Part shown: piece by piece, positions 1-10,588 of the stretch
How the letters are laid out: every line of letters begins with the position of its first letter
How positions within the stretch are numbered: the first letter of the stretch is position 1
From: a bacterium D16-51
GTDB lineage: Bacteria > Bacillota > Clostridia > Lachnospirales > Lachnospiraceae
Assembly (NCBI GenBank): GCA_003612285.1
Contig: RAYE01000034.1
Coordinates: forward strand, 1-59,977
Reading direction: 5' to 3'
DNA length: 59,977 bases
The notes under the pieces: generated by a model
What the model saw: the letters and a program-made list of their open reading frames with translations, nothing else
Database searches by the model: none
What the model was told of the DNA's origin: nothing
Translations under genes and position numbers: made by a program

Positions 1-196
1 GATTGCAGGAAGAGCCAGAAGAACAGTGGGATTCTCTGGCTTCTTAGTGATACAAACTTTTAACTCACAAGTAAAAATTAGAAAATCAATTCCATTCAAA
101 AACAAAAATTTTGTGAATACCAGCCAACTAATCGTACCTTACATTTTGTGCAAAATTACTATTGCTAAAACTGTTCATGACTCTTCCCCCCAGAAG

Positions 197-212
197 GTTA
201 CTATTCACGGCC
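197..212 (+). repeat. Family A repeat end (half element)
   Basis: GTTACTATTCACGGCC, identical to the left terminal repeat of the complete elements at 43378-43566 and starting at 59773. No matching opposite end was found nearby, so this is a solo or truncated end. Bases 1-428 otherwise hold no convincing gene: the open frames there lack ribosome sites and recognisable protein sequence. Confidence 0.7.
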
Positions 213-428
213 AATCGTATCAAGATAGAAACAAAAAACAAGTGTGTTCCCGTGTAGCCGGTGTAATAGAATTTACAGAACTATGTTTTGGTTGATTCGT
301 CATAATATACTGGCATAAAAAATTAGTCCTTTCTTAAAAATAGGTGCATTTTATAAAGAACTGTGATATACTGGTTTTGTTCAATGTTAGGTATATCATA
401 ATCCCTTATGGTATCTATCTGAAATGCT

Positions 429-609
429 CTAGAGCGTGTTTGAAAATTGCTTTTTACAAGATGTGCGTCACACTTTGTGGGAGATTTGGCTCAAATTTAG
501 GAGGTGCAGCGGGCTACATTGACTAAATTTGAGTTAAATATAGCACAAAGCAGGGAGTGCAGATTGTAAGGAACTAAAAGTTCCCTGAATGAATTTTCAA
601 ACTCTCTCT
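429..609. repeat. Family C inverted-repeat element (about 181 bp)
   Basis: The ends are inverted copies: CTAGAGCGTGTTTGAAAATT on the left and the complement of CTAGAGAGTTTGAAAATT on the right. An internal hairpin GGAAC/GTTCC lies near 570-583. The centre (GGAGGTGCAGCGGGCTAC) resembles the centre of family B elements (GTAGGCGTAGTGGGCTAC), so the families may be related. There is no coding capacity. It looks like a MITE-like intergenic element. Confidence 0.55.
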
Positions 610-666
610 AGTATTGGCGTACCAGGGCATTTTCAAATTATGGTTGAAAAATATGTTTGTATAGTA

Positions 667-934
667 TATAATATGCTTAACAAGGAAGCCGATACGATAG
701 CAGACACCTATCCGTTTCCGGCGAAATATTGGTCAAAAAATAGTACCCTTACTTTGCAGGAGCGGAGGTGCTATTTTTTATGGCTGACATATTCCAAAAT
801 CGCTACAATGAGTATTGCAGTTGTAAGTATTACCATGAATTCTTCGTATGTACTCATAGAAAACGCCTCCTTCCGTTCAAGGCTCAGAACGGAGGTATTC
901 ACACCCTGCCGGCTTCCCGGTTAAGCATATTATA
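667..934. repeat. Element bounded by 25-bp imperfect inverted repeats
   Basis: Bases 667-691 (TATAATATGCTTAACAAGG and on) are matched in inverted orientation by 910-934, with about three mismatches. The 218 bp between them contain open frames with no recognisable protein. It may be a small non-autonomous element. Its right end lies just outside the truncated repressor remnant at 961-1103. Confidence 0.5.
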
Positions 935-960
935 TTGTCATAGTGCAGTAATTACCCAAT

Positions 961-1103
961 TTAGAATCGGAAAAAACAGACCTCGGATTTACCTGTTTCC
1001 CATTGTCCTATTATTTGTTGTGATACACCAAGTTTTTCTCCTAATTCTTTTTGTGATAATCCTTTTTCTTGTCTGATTTTTTTATCTGTTCTCCTATAGT
1101 CAT
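961..1103 (-). pseudogene. XRE-family repressor remnant (frameshifted, truncated)
   Basis: The minus strand reads MTIGEQ from an ATG at 1103. After a run of seven A it continues in another frame as KKIRQEKGLSQKELGEKLG, VSQQIIGQWETGKSE, then stops at 961. This is a textbook HTH_3 (Cro/C1-type) DNA-binding domain. It needs a one-base shift in the poly-A run and lacks everything after the recognition helix, so it is broken twice. Only about 47 codons remain, against 65 or more for the smallest intact members. It lies opposite the remnant at 1227, with operator-like palindromes between them, as in phage or integrative-element control regions. A homopolymer sequencing error could explain the frameshift but not the lost C-terminus. 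Confidence 0.7.
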
Positions 1104-1148
1104 TTTCCCGTCACCTCAATTAAGAAGAAAACACATAAAACAAGCATA

Positions 1149-1206
1149 CACAAGAAAAATATTGTATTTACACTTGACACAAGAAAAAACTTGTGACAAA
1201 TAAAAT
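1149..1206. promoter_or_regulatory. Divergent operator region of the decayed HTH pair
   Basis: A perfect palindrome CACAAGAAAAAACTTGTG lies at 1178-1195. A related half-site, CACAAGAAAAATATTGTA, is at 1149-1166. A -35-like TTGACA at 1174-1179 overlaps the palindrome, as expected for repression of the rightward gene. The -10 box is weak (A/T-rich, about 1197-1206). The layout matches a Cro/C1-type operator between two divergent HTH genes. Confidence 0.55.
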
Positions 1207-1226
1207 TTATCAGGAAGGAGAACAGT

Positions 1227-1355
1227 ATGAAATTAAAACTGGACATAAAGAAAATCTACCTTGTAATGGCAGAACGTGGCAAAACCGCCATATATGAGAC
1301 ATGCGAAGTAGGACAGGCTTCTGCAGGAGTTCTGACAGCTACAAAAAGATTATGA
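1227..1355 (+). pseudogene. Truncated HTH protein remnant (42 aa)
   Basis: This short frame has a good ribosome site (AGGAAGGAG, spacing about 7) and starts MKLKLDIKKIYLVMAERGKT. That resembles the first helices of small XRE-type regulators (xxKIxxVMAERGKT). It runs for 42 codons and then stops at TGA 1353-1355, close to a truncated family B repeat beginning near 1400. I infer that the repeat or a linked rearrangement removed the second half of the HTH domain. It is too short to bind DNA as a normal XRE protein, although a peptide could still be made from the intact start region. Confidence 0.55.
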
Positions 1356-1399
1356 GCGTGTATTTTGGGTGGAGTTGACTAAATGCTCTATGCTCTCCG

Positions 1400-1503
1400 G
1401 CAAGAAAAAAACGTAGGTGTAGTGAGCTACGGCGAGGCTTTTTGATGCAGTGATTGGAAAAACAGGCAAGCAAGTTGTTCAAATTAATTCTTAACAGTTC
1501 CTA
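1400..1503 (+). repeat. Family B repeat, left-truncated copy
   Basis: Nearly identical to 18135-18240: it shares GAAAAAAACGTAGG, GCTACGGCGAGGC, GATTGGAAAAACAGGC and the terminal TTCTTAACAGTTCCTAA. The matching left end, present in the 18-kb copy, is missing here. Confidence 0.75.
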
Positions 1504-1636
1504 AGGGAAAATCAGAGTGGAAAAGCTTATAGAACCAAGCAAAAATAGCTCATATCAATAGGAAAATGATACCATGGCCCGACCACGAATAGCGGCCTCA
1601 AAAGCAATGTTGAAAAAAGAACTTGGAGGCATATTG

Positions 1637-1665
1637 TTGACTCAATTTCCATTTTACTATACTAT
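1637..1665 (+). promoter_or_regulatory. SigA-type promoter of the Nudix-PPase gene
   Basis: TTGACT (1637-1642), 17-bp spacer, TACTAT (1660-1665). It is followed by AGGAGGAG just before the ATG at 1725. Confidence 0.6.
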
Positions 1666-1724
1666 AAATCCAAATCATATTTTCCTATATCAAAAACACA
1701 TATTAAATGAGGAGGAGATGCTAC

Positions 1725-2573
1725 ATGGAAAAGTGGGATTTATATACAAAATACCGTGAGAATACAGGCAGGGAACATATCAGGGAAAATACACTCCCTG
1801 ACAACAGTTACCACCTTGTAGTCCATGTGTGGATTCAAAATAGGAAAGGAGAATACTTAATCTCGCAAAGAGCGGCAAACCGCCCCACTTATCCCCTGAT
1901 GTGGGAATGTGTCGGTGGTTCTGTTATCTGTGGGGAACAAAGCATGGAAGGCGCCCTCCGGGAAACAAAAGAAGAGGTCGGCATTGATTTATCACCAGAA
2001 CAGGGCAGATTATTATTTTCCAAAATCCGCAACACAATTGACGGAAAAACCTATAATGACATTATGGACGTCTGGCTTTTTCAGTACGATGGCGAACTTA
2101 TGCTTGAAAATGCAACAACAGATGAAGCAGCCGATTGTAAATGGATGACAGCAGATGAAATTAAAAAATTATACGATGACGGACAATTTGTTGACACACT
2201 GGATTATTTCTTTTGTGCATTTCCTGAAAAAGAACCCGATTATTCAGAGATAATCGGAAAAACAATATCTGGCAAGGTTGACAGGCCGCTTGGTTCAAGC
2301 CATCCCCGCCATCCAGATATGATTTACCCAATAAACTATGGCTATGCAGAAGGAATTTTTGCCGGGGACGGTGCTGAACAGGATGTCTATATTTTTGGAT
2401 CTGCGCAGCCTTTGCAGGAATTTACAGGAAAAGTAATTGCCGTATACCACAGATTTAATGATGTCGAAGATAAATGGATTATATCTTTAGACAACTCTGA
2501 TATACCAGACGAAAAAATCCTGGGGGACATTTCATTCCAGGAACAATTCTTCTATGGAAAGTTATACAGGTAA
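1725..2573 (+). CDS. Nudix hydrolase fused to a C-terminal inorganic-pyrophosphatase-like domain
   Basis: 282 aa with two parts. Residues about 1-165 form a Nudix domain of the isopentenyl-diphosphate-isomerase-like type. Its Nudix box reads G(x5)E(x7)RETKEEVG in the segment GGSVICGEQSMEGALRET. Residues about 172-282 carry KVDRPLGSSHP, YPINYGYAEG and AGDGAEQDVYI, the signature of the short clostridial proteins annotated as inorganic pyrophosphatase. A Nudix enzyme acting on a nucleotide or sugar diphosphate could release phosphate or PPi, so the fusion might link two hydrolysis steps; this is inference. The ATG at 1725 is chosen because AGGAGGAG lies 6-8 bases upstream. It has its own promoter and no operon partner; the next gene has a separate promoter. 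Confidence 0.85.
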   Translation: MEKWDLYTKYRENTGREHIRENTLPDNSYHLVVHVWIQNRKGEYLISQRAANRPTYPLMWECVGGSVICGEQSMEGALRETKEEVGIDLSPEQGRLLFSKIRNTIDGKTYNDIMDVWLFQYDGELMLENATTDEAADCKWMTADEIKKLYDDGQFVDTLDYFFCAFPEKEPDYSEIIGKTISGKVDRPLGSSHPRHPDMIYPINYGYAEGIFAGDGAEQDVYIFGSAQPLQEFTGKVIAVYHRFNDVEDKWIISLDNSDIPDEKILGDISFQEQFFYGKLYR

Positions 2574-2662
2574 AGCATATCTCCATATTAAAACAGCCCG
2601 ATATTAACAGTTTGCTCTGGCTGTGGTCAGTAACGAAAACAACACCACCCAGAGGAAAATTC

Positions 2663-2691
2663 TTGACAATAAGATTCCAAAAAACTACAAT
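2663..2691 (+). promoter_or_regulatory. SigA-type promoter of the chemoreceptor gene
   Basis: TTGACA (2663-2668), exactly 17 bp, TACAAT (2686-2691). The ribosome site AAGGAG follows about 15 bases downstream. Confidence 0.7.
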
Positions 2692-2720
2692 TAAATTATA
2701 AAAAATAAGGAGAATGGCTT

Positions 2721-4448
2721 ATGAAAAAAAACAACGCAACACCCCGAAAAGGGGTCAGGCTTACAACACAGCTCATGCTGCTAATCAACCTTCCGATATT
2801 TGTCATTGCAATTATTGCGGTACTGATTAGCGCCAATAAACAAAAGCAGCTTGTTGAACGGATTACCAGGCAGGAAATGCATTCTTCCGCTTCCAGTGTC
2901 CTTCAAGTCTATAACTCTGAAACTGACGGCGACTATTCTTATTCTGACGGAGTCTTTAAAAAAGGGACTACTTCATTGTCTGGAAACTACACTATTATAG
3001 ACAACATCAAGAAAGAAACCGGAATCGACGTAACCATTTCTTACGGCAATACCCGGCTGCTGACTACCATTAAGGACAAGTCAGGCGACCGCCTGATTGG
3101 CTCTGAAATTGACAGCCGGATTATGGATGTTATCAAAGACGGAAAAAACTTTGTAGCACAAAAAGTAAAAGTAGGGGATACTATCTATACAGGTTACTAT
3201 ATCCCACTCCGCCAGCCAAGCGACCGCTCTATTGCAGGTGTGGTATTCTGCGGGCAGCCAAGGGCAGAAATTATGGATGAAATTAAAGATTCAGTCGTTA
3301 CAACCCTAATCGGAATTGCCATTGTCTTAGTAATTGCATCTATTATCTGTGGTTTTGCCATGCGCAGGCTTATCACTGTAATTGGTAAAACAGTAGGAAA
3401 TCTGGATAATGTAGCCGCCGGGGCTTTAAACATCCAAATCGACCAGAGGATTTTAAGCAGGGGCGATGAAATCGGCGATATGGGCCGCTCTCTGCAGCAA
3501 ATGATATCAGCATTTTCGGATATTATCCACAAAATTACGGACTCTGCCTCAAAACTGGATTCCGTTTCATCAGAATACGGTGACTCTTTCCAGACAATCG
3601 TAGAACAGATTAACGGAATTAACAGATCTATGGACGACGTTGCCAATGGGGCTACCGCCCAGGCAAAAGAAAGCCAGGAAGCGAACCAGCAGGTAATCAA
3701 TATCGGCGATTCTATCACTACAACTGTAGAACGCGTTGAGATATTAAATAACAGTTCTGATAAAATGAAACAATACAGCGATACCGCCAATGACACATTG
3801 GAAAAATTATCAGGCATTACAATAAAAACAAAAGAAGCAGTAAACTCTGTACAAAAACAGACAAATGAAACAAACCAATCCGCTAAAGATATCCAGGAGG
3901 CTACTCAATTAATTACAGAAATCGCATCACAAACCAACCTTCTGTCTTTAAATGCAAGCATTGAAGCAGCAAGAGCAGGTGAAAACGGAAAAGGATTCGC
4001 CGTTGTGGCAGATGAAATCAGGAATCTTTCTGAACAATCCCGGCAGTCTGCAGAAAAAATCGAAAACATTGTACGCCAGCTGATGACAAATTCTGATAAC
4101 AGTGTCCAGACGATGGGGGAAGTATCAGAAATTGTCCTGCAGCAGGATGAAATGCTGTCAGATACCATATCCATGTTTGATTCCCTGAATGAGGAAATAC
4201 GGGAAGTAATCGGCGCAGTCAATGAAATCCGGCATCAGATCGAAACGCTGGATCAGTTAAAATCCGGCGTCTTAAATAACCTGGAAGGATTGGCAGGCAT
4301 CGCAGAGCAAAACGCCGCCAGCACGCAGGAAACTTCCGCTTCCATGACTATGCTTGGCGATATTATTGACAGGTGCAGCGAAGATACAAAAGAACTAATG
4401 AGGCTGGCAGAAGAGCTCGAAGAAAATACCCGCAGATTTTCCCTGTAA
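2721..4448 (+). CDS. Methyl-accepting chemotaxis protein
   Basis: 575 aa inner-membrane chemoreceptor. TM1 is at about 18-40. An extracellular sensor at about 41-190 has Cache-like character (GIDVTISYG, then [12 protein letters not shown], then a GYYIPL strand). TM2 is at about 193-216, then HAMP at about 217-270, then the coiled-coil signalling domain. The hairpin tip [20 protein letters not shown], about residues 399-418, is the CheA/CheW-binding signature. It lies 57 bp upstream of a sugar-binding lipoprotein gene on the same strand, with no permease or ATPase. I infer that the lipoprotein delivers its ligand to this receptor. The start is set by AAGGAG at 2708-2713. Confidence 0.95.
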   Translation: MKKNNATPRKGVRLTTQLMLLINLPIFVIAIIAVLISANKQKQLVERITRQEMHSSASSVLQVYNSETDGDYSYSDGVFKKGTTSLSGNYTIIDNIKKETGIDVTISYGNTRLLTTIKDKSGDRLIGSEIDSRIMDVIKDGKNFVAQKVKVGDTIYTGYYIPLRQPSDRSIAGVVFCGQPRAEIMDEIKDSVVTTLIGIAIVLVIASIICGFAMRRLITVIGKTVGNLDNVAAGALNIQIDQRILSRGDEIGDMGRSLQQMISAFSDIIHKITDSASKLDSVSSEYGDSFQTIVEQINGINRSMDDVANGATAQAKESQEANQQVINIGDSITTTVERVEILNNSSDKMKQYSDTANDTLEKLSGITIKTKEAVNSVQKQTNETNQSAKDIQEATQLITEIASQTNLLSLNASIEAARAGENGKGFAVVADEIRNLSEQSRQSAEKIENIVRQLMTNSDNSVQTMGEVSEIVLQQDEMLSDTISMFDSLNEEIREVIGAVNEIRHQIETLDQLKSGVLNNLEGLAGIAEQNAASTQETSASMTMLGDIIDRCSEDTKELMRLAEELEENTRRFSL

Positions 4449-4505
4449 GAAACTGCCAATATAACACAAAAACTGCAAATCCGTTAGAATGGGGGATTTA
4501 TATTT

Positions 4506-5648
4506 ATGAAGAAAAACAATTTACATAACAGGCTGCACAAACTTGGCAAAAGAGCGACTGGTATAGCCGCCGCTGCCTTTCTGGTTCTTATGGCAGGCGC
4601 CTGCGGCAGCGATTTTGAAGGATATATTGATGAAGAGATTGATTATGATACTACTGAAAATAATGCCAATGGAGAAAAAATAGGCGTTGCCATGCCGACA
4701 AAAGATTTACAGCGGTGGGTACAGGATGGCGAAAATATAGAATCACACCTCCGCGAGTCTGGCTTTACGGTAGATTTACAATACGCCAATGATGATACTG
4801 CCCTGCAAAATGAGCAGATTAACGCTATGGTTGACGAAGGCTGCAAAATTCTGGTTATTGGCGCAATTGACGGCACAACCCTGACTGACAGCCTGGAAAA
4901 AGCAAAGGAAGCAGGCGCTGTAATCATTTCCTACGACAGGCTCATTATGGGTTCTGACGCCATCAACTACTACGCTACATTTGATAACCAGCTCGTAGGG
5001 ACACTGCAGGGGCAGTATATCGTAGATGCCCTTGATTTGGAAAATACTGACGGGCCTTATAATATTGAACTCTTTACAGGCTCCCCGGATGACAACAACT
5101 GTAATTTCTTTTTTGGCGGCGCAATGGAAGTCCTGCAGCCATATATTGACGAAGGGAAACTTGTTATCCCTTCCGGCCAGGTTTCAAAAGAAGACTGCTC
5201 CATAAAAGGCTGGTCAACGGATATAGCTACGAAACGGATGAACGGATTACTAAAGGAATACTACAACGATGGGAAAAAACTGGACGCCGTCCTTTCCTCC
5301 AATGATTCTGTGGCGCTTGGGATTGCAGATGCACTTTCTAAAAATTATAAAGGGGATTTCCCTGTTTTAACAGGCCAGGACTGTGATATTAACTCCGTCA
5401 AAAATATTTTAAGCGGAAAACAGTCCATGTCAATTTTTAAAGACACCCGAACCCTCGCATCAAAAGTAGTCGAAATGATAAACGCTATTGTTAATGGGGA
5501 TGAAGTTCCAGTGAACGATACCACTTCCTACGATAATGGGACAGGCATTATCCCATCCCTTTTATGCGACCCTGTCTTCGCAGATAAAGAAAACTATGAA
5601 GAAATTCTATTAGACTCCGGTTATTATACCGCAGACCAGTTGAAGTAA
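4506..5648 (+). CDS. Orphan sugar-binding lipoprotein (ChvE/XylF-like, Peripla_BP_4)
   Basis: 380 aa. The signal peptide ends in a lipobox-like AGAC with Cys33. The fold is the type I periplasmic-binding type of the xylose/ChvE group: GEKIGVAMPTKDLQRW at about 57, EGCKILVIGAIDG, ISYDRLI, SSNDSVALGIADAL and TGQDCD are typical sugar-contact and hinge segments. The full length of the family is present. The neighbouring gene is a chemoreceptor and no ABC permease or ATPase is nearby, so a sensing role, or use of a transporter encoded elsewhere, is likely. The ribosome site is weak (GGGGGATTTAT). A bidirectional terminator-like hairpin follows at about 5783-5815. Confidence 0.88.
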   Translation: MKKNNLHNRLHKLGKRATGIAAAAFLVLMAGACGSDFEGYIDEEIDYDTTENNANGEKIGVAMPTKDLQRWVQDGENIESHLRESGFTVDLQYANDDTALQNEQINAMVDEGCKILVIGAIDGTTLTDSLEKAKEAGAVIISYDRLIMGSDAINYYATFDNQLVGTLQGQYIVDALDLENTDGPYNIELFTGSPDDNNCNFFFGGAMEVLQPYIDEGKLVIPSGQVSKEDCSIKGWSTDIATKRMNGLLKEYYNDGKKLDAVLSSNDSVALGIADALSKNYKGDFPVLTGQDCDINSVKNILSGKQSMSIFKDTRTLASKVVEMINAIVNGDEVPVNDTTSYDNGTGIIPSLLCDPVFADKENYEEILLDSGYYTADQLK

Positions 5649-5782
5649 AAAGGCGCGAAGCCTTTCCAAGCCCGAAAACACCTCACCAGGCAAGGCTACT
5701 GTCACAAAAATGCTGGAACAGCACCTAAGAAGAACGCAAAACCAGCGTTCTTTACACACAAATCGACAAAATTTCCTATAAG

Positions 5783-5815
5783 TAAAAAAGGAGGGGCATG
5801 CTCCCCTCTTTTTTG
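5783..5815. terminator. Bidirectional intrinsic terminator
   Basis: Stem GAGGGG/CCCCTC is flanked by an A-run on the left and a T-run on the right. It lies between the sugar-binding gene (+) and the metal-binding gene (-), so it can serve both. Confidence 0.8.
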
Positions 5816-5821
5816 TAACTG

Positions 5822-6778
5822 CTAATACAACGCTTCTTTTAGCGCTGCCACATTTTCCTGCATCAGTTCCAGATATCCAATCCCTTTGTCAAAATCCTGC
5901 CTGCTGATATTGTGGACTGCATTTAACTGTGCCTTCTTTGCCCCTGTTTCATCACAGATTGTATTGCACATCAGCTCACTGGAAAGTTCCATATGAAATA
6001 CAACAGGTATCTTATCTTCCTCCACTTTCCTTATCAAAAAGGCAATCGTTTCTGCGCTTGCCCCTGTCTGCGTCGAACAGCCCGGGAAAGCCGCATAATA
6101 ATCCAAACCATATGCATCGGCAAAATACCGGAATGGAAAGCGGTCTGCAACAATAATTTCCTTCCGCACCCCATTTTCCATTAACTGCCTAAAAGAAGCA
6201 TCCAGATCCTGAAGTTTTTCTATATATAACGCTGCATTTTCTCTATAAAATCCCTTGTTTTCCTGATCCATGCTGCAAAGCTTTTCACAAAGGCTTTCTA
6301 CAATCTGTATGGCGTTGGGAGGCGATGTCCAGACATGTTCATCAAATTCTTTTTCCCCTTCCTCCTCTTCCCCCTCTGCTTCCATTCCCTCTACCACATC
6401 TTCTTCCACAACATGATCCACACAGTCCATCAGCCGGATTGTCTGTAAATTTTTACTGTCAACCGATTCAATAATCTTATCCGCCCATGCATCTGACTCG
6501 CCGCCGATTGTTACAAATAAATCTGCCTCCTGCACCTGCATAATATCCTTTGGCGTCGGATCAAATGTATGGAGGTCTGCCCCTGGAAGCATCAGCATTT
6601 CTAACGAAATTCTGTCTCCTGCAATATTCCTTAAAAAGTCATATTCTGCAAAAACCGTGGCAACCACTTTCAGCCTTTTATCATTCTTTTGAGGGCTCCG
6701 TCCACCTGCACAGCCAACAATGCAAAAAACCAGGCTGCATAACAGCACGGCCCCTATCCCTTTTTTCCATCTCTGCAT
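5822..6778 (-). CDS. Metal ABC transporter substrate-binding lipoprotein (ZnuA/cluster A-I family)
   Basis: 318 aa from the ATG at 6778, which follows GGGGGA by six bases. The upstream ATG at 6820 lies close to the promoter and has no ribosome site. The lipobox is CIVGC (Cys23). Metal-site candidates are His70 (LHTFDPTP), His148 (FDEHVW) and an Asp in DRFPFRYF where classic ZnuA proteins have His. This DRFPFRY variant occurs, as far as I recall, in a subgroup of Firmicute metal-binding proteins. Residues about 125-146 form a Glu-rich segment where many ZnuA proteins have a His-rich loop. No permease or ATPase is adjacent, so its transporter must be elsewhere. Zinc or manganese is the likely ligand; which one cannot be told from sequence. 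Confidence 0.88.
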   Translation of the reverse strand: MQRWKKGIGAVLLCSLVFCIVGCAGGRSPQKNDKRLKVVATVFAEYDFLRNIAGDRISLEMLMLPGADLHTFDPTPKDIMQVQEADLFVTIGGESDAWADKIIESVDSKNLQTIRLMDCVDHVVEEDVVEGMEAEGEEEEGEKEFDEHVWTSPPNAIQIVESLCEKLCSMDQENKGFYRENAALYIEKLQDLDASFRQLMENGVRKEIIVADRFPFRYFADAYGLDYYAAFPGCSTQTGASAETIAFLIRKVEEDKIPVVFHMELSSELMCNTICDETGAKKAQLNAVHNISRQDFDKGIGYLELMQENVAALKEALY

Positions 6779-6826
6779 AAAAATCCCCCATCTAATATGA
6801 AACCGTTGCAAAAAAAACATTTGTAT

Positions 6827-6855
6827 ATTATACTTAACTAAATTTCAGCTGTCAA
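6827..6855 (-). promoter_or_regulatory. SigA-type promoter of the metal-binding lipoprotein gene
   Basis: On the minus strand: TTGACA (6850-6855), 17 bp, TATAAT (6827-6832). This is consensus except for the lack of an extended -10. I saw no clear Zur or Fur palindrome. Confidence 0.8.
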
Positions 6856-6903
6856 GAAAACGCCCGTTAGCTAATCCAAACATTAAAAACGAGGAGACCT
6901 ATT

Positions 6904-7470
6904 ATGGATATCATCAAAAAAAACTTAAATGTCATTATTCTCTGCCTGTTTGAAATATTTGCAGGCATATTGCTTTTTATTAATCCTGTCAGCTTTACCG
7001 TCAGCATTATTGCCGGAATCGGCATTGTCCTGCTGATTTTTGGAATTCTTTCTATTATTTCCTATTTTAAAACAGAACCTGGCAAAGCTGCAATACAGCA
7101 AAGCCTTGCAAAGGGGCTGCTGCTTTCTGCCGCCGGGTTATTCTGCCTTTTTAAATCCCAATGGTTTATTGTAACCTTTCCACTGTTAACTATTTTATAT
7201 GGGATTTTGATTTTAATTACAGGCCTTATAAAAATCCAATGGGCTGTCGACCTGCTCCGCATGAAAATCCAAAAATGGTTTTTTGCTGCAATTGGCGCTG
7301 CACTCTCCCTGCTGTTTGCCGCTGTCATCCTAATGAACCCATTCAGCTCAACCGTTTTTCTTTGGAGGTTCGTCGCCATTTCCCTGATCCTTGAAGCACT
7401 CTTAGATATTGTAACACTGTTCCTGAATTATAGTGGGAAAAAAGAGCCGGACGACCCCTCCCTGCCATAA
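6904..7470 (+). CDS. DUF308/HdeD-like membrane protein
   Basis: 188 aa with about six hydrophobic helices arranged as three repeated pairs (IFAGILLFINPVSF, then LLSAAGLFCLFKSQW, then ALSLLFAAVILMNPFSS). This matches the DUF308 pattern of short acid-resistance/HdeD-like proteins. The NP motif recurs in the first and third units, as is common in the family. Its molecular function is unknown. The ribosome site GAGGAG precedes the ATG. It is monocistronic, with a hairpin after it. Confidence 0.75.
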   Translation: MDIIKKNLNVIILCLFEIFAGILLFINPVSFTVSIIAGIGIVLLIFGILSIISYFKTEPGKAAIQQSLAKGLLLSAAGLFCLFKSQWFIVTFPLLTILYGILILITGLIKIQWAVDLLRMKIQKWFFAAIGAALSLLFAAVILMNPFSSTVFLWRFVAISLILEALLDIVTLFLNYSGKKEPDDPSLP

Positions 7471-7527
7471 ACAAATACTTTTTGGCACAGTTTCTCAATA
7501 CTATTTTAATATGATAAAAAAACATCT

Positions 7528-7566
7528 AAAATCTCCAAACACATCCTAAATATGTTTGGAGATTTT
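7528..7566 (+). terminator. Hairpin after the DUF308 gene
   Basis: AAAATCTCCAAACA pairs with TGTTTGGAGATTTT, with A/T-rich sequence on both sides. It probably works as a terminator in either direction. Confidence 0.6.
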
Positions 7567-7726
7567 ATCATATATACTAATTTTTTGGTGAAAAACTTTA
7601 TATTTTTAGCAGTTTTCTACAACAAAATCCAAAATTTTTGAATGACAACAGAAAAAAATTCTATGTTTTCTACAAAAAACATTTGTTATACTTCCAGTAT
7701 CAACCAAGTCACGGTACAAAATTTAA

Positions 7727-10405
<2,679 letters not shown>

Positions 10406-10426
10406 ATTATTTTTACAGCCCAAAGG

Positions 10427-10462
10427 GGCTGGCGTACTAAATTTTAGTACGCCAGCCTTTTT
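10427..10462 (+). terminator. Intrinsic terminator after the GH63 gene
   Basis: A 15-bp perfect stem, GGCTGGCGTACTAAA/TTTAGTACGCCAGCC, followed by TTTTT. Confidence 0.92.
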
Positions 10463-10522
10463 CACGCTTTTTCTTTTTGTGCTCAATCATATCAATTTAT
10501 GGGGAAAGTATGAATATTTATA

Positions 10523-10551
10523 TTGATAACTAATTTTTTCTGCTATATAAT
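10523..10551 (+). promoter_or_regulatory. SigA-type promoter of the MFS gene
   Basis: TTGATA (10523-10528), 17 bp, TATAAT (10546-10551). It rules out the upstream in-frame start at 10523 for the transporter. Confidence 0.75.
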
Positions 10552-10588
10552 GCAAATGATTATAACAATGAGAGGACTAGATGTCAAC

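Noticed and set aside
26-924. Short open frames in the first kilobase
   Set aside because: They lack ribosome sites and recognisable sequence, and overlap inverted-repeat elements.
3197-4459. Minus-strand serine-rich open frames inside the chemoreceptor gene
   Set aside because: They are shadows of the coding strand with no start signals; the plus-strand chemoreceptor is certain.
10523-10588. N-terminal extension of the MFS protein
   Set aside because: The codons lie in the -35 to +30 region of the gene's own promoter; the start at 10589 fits better.
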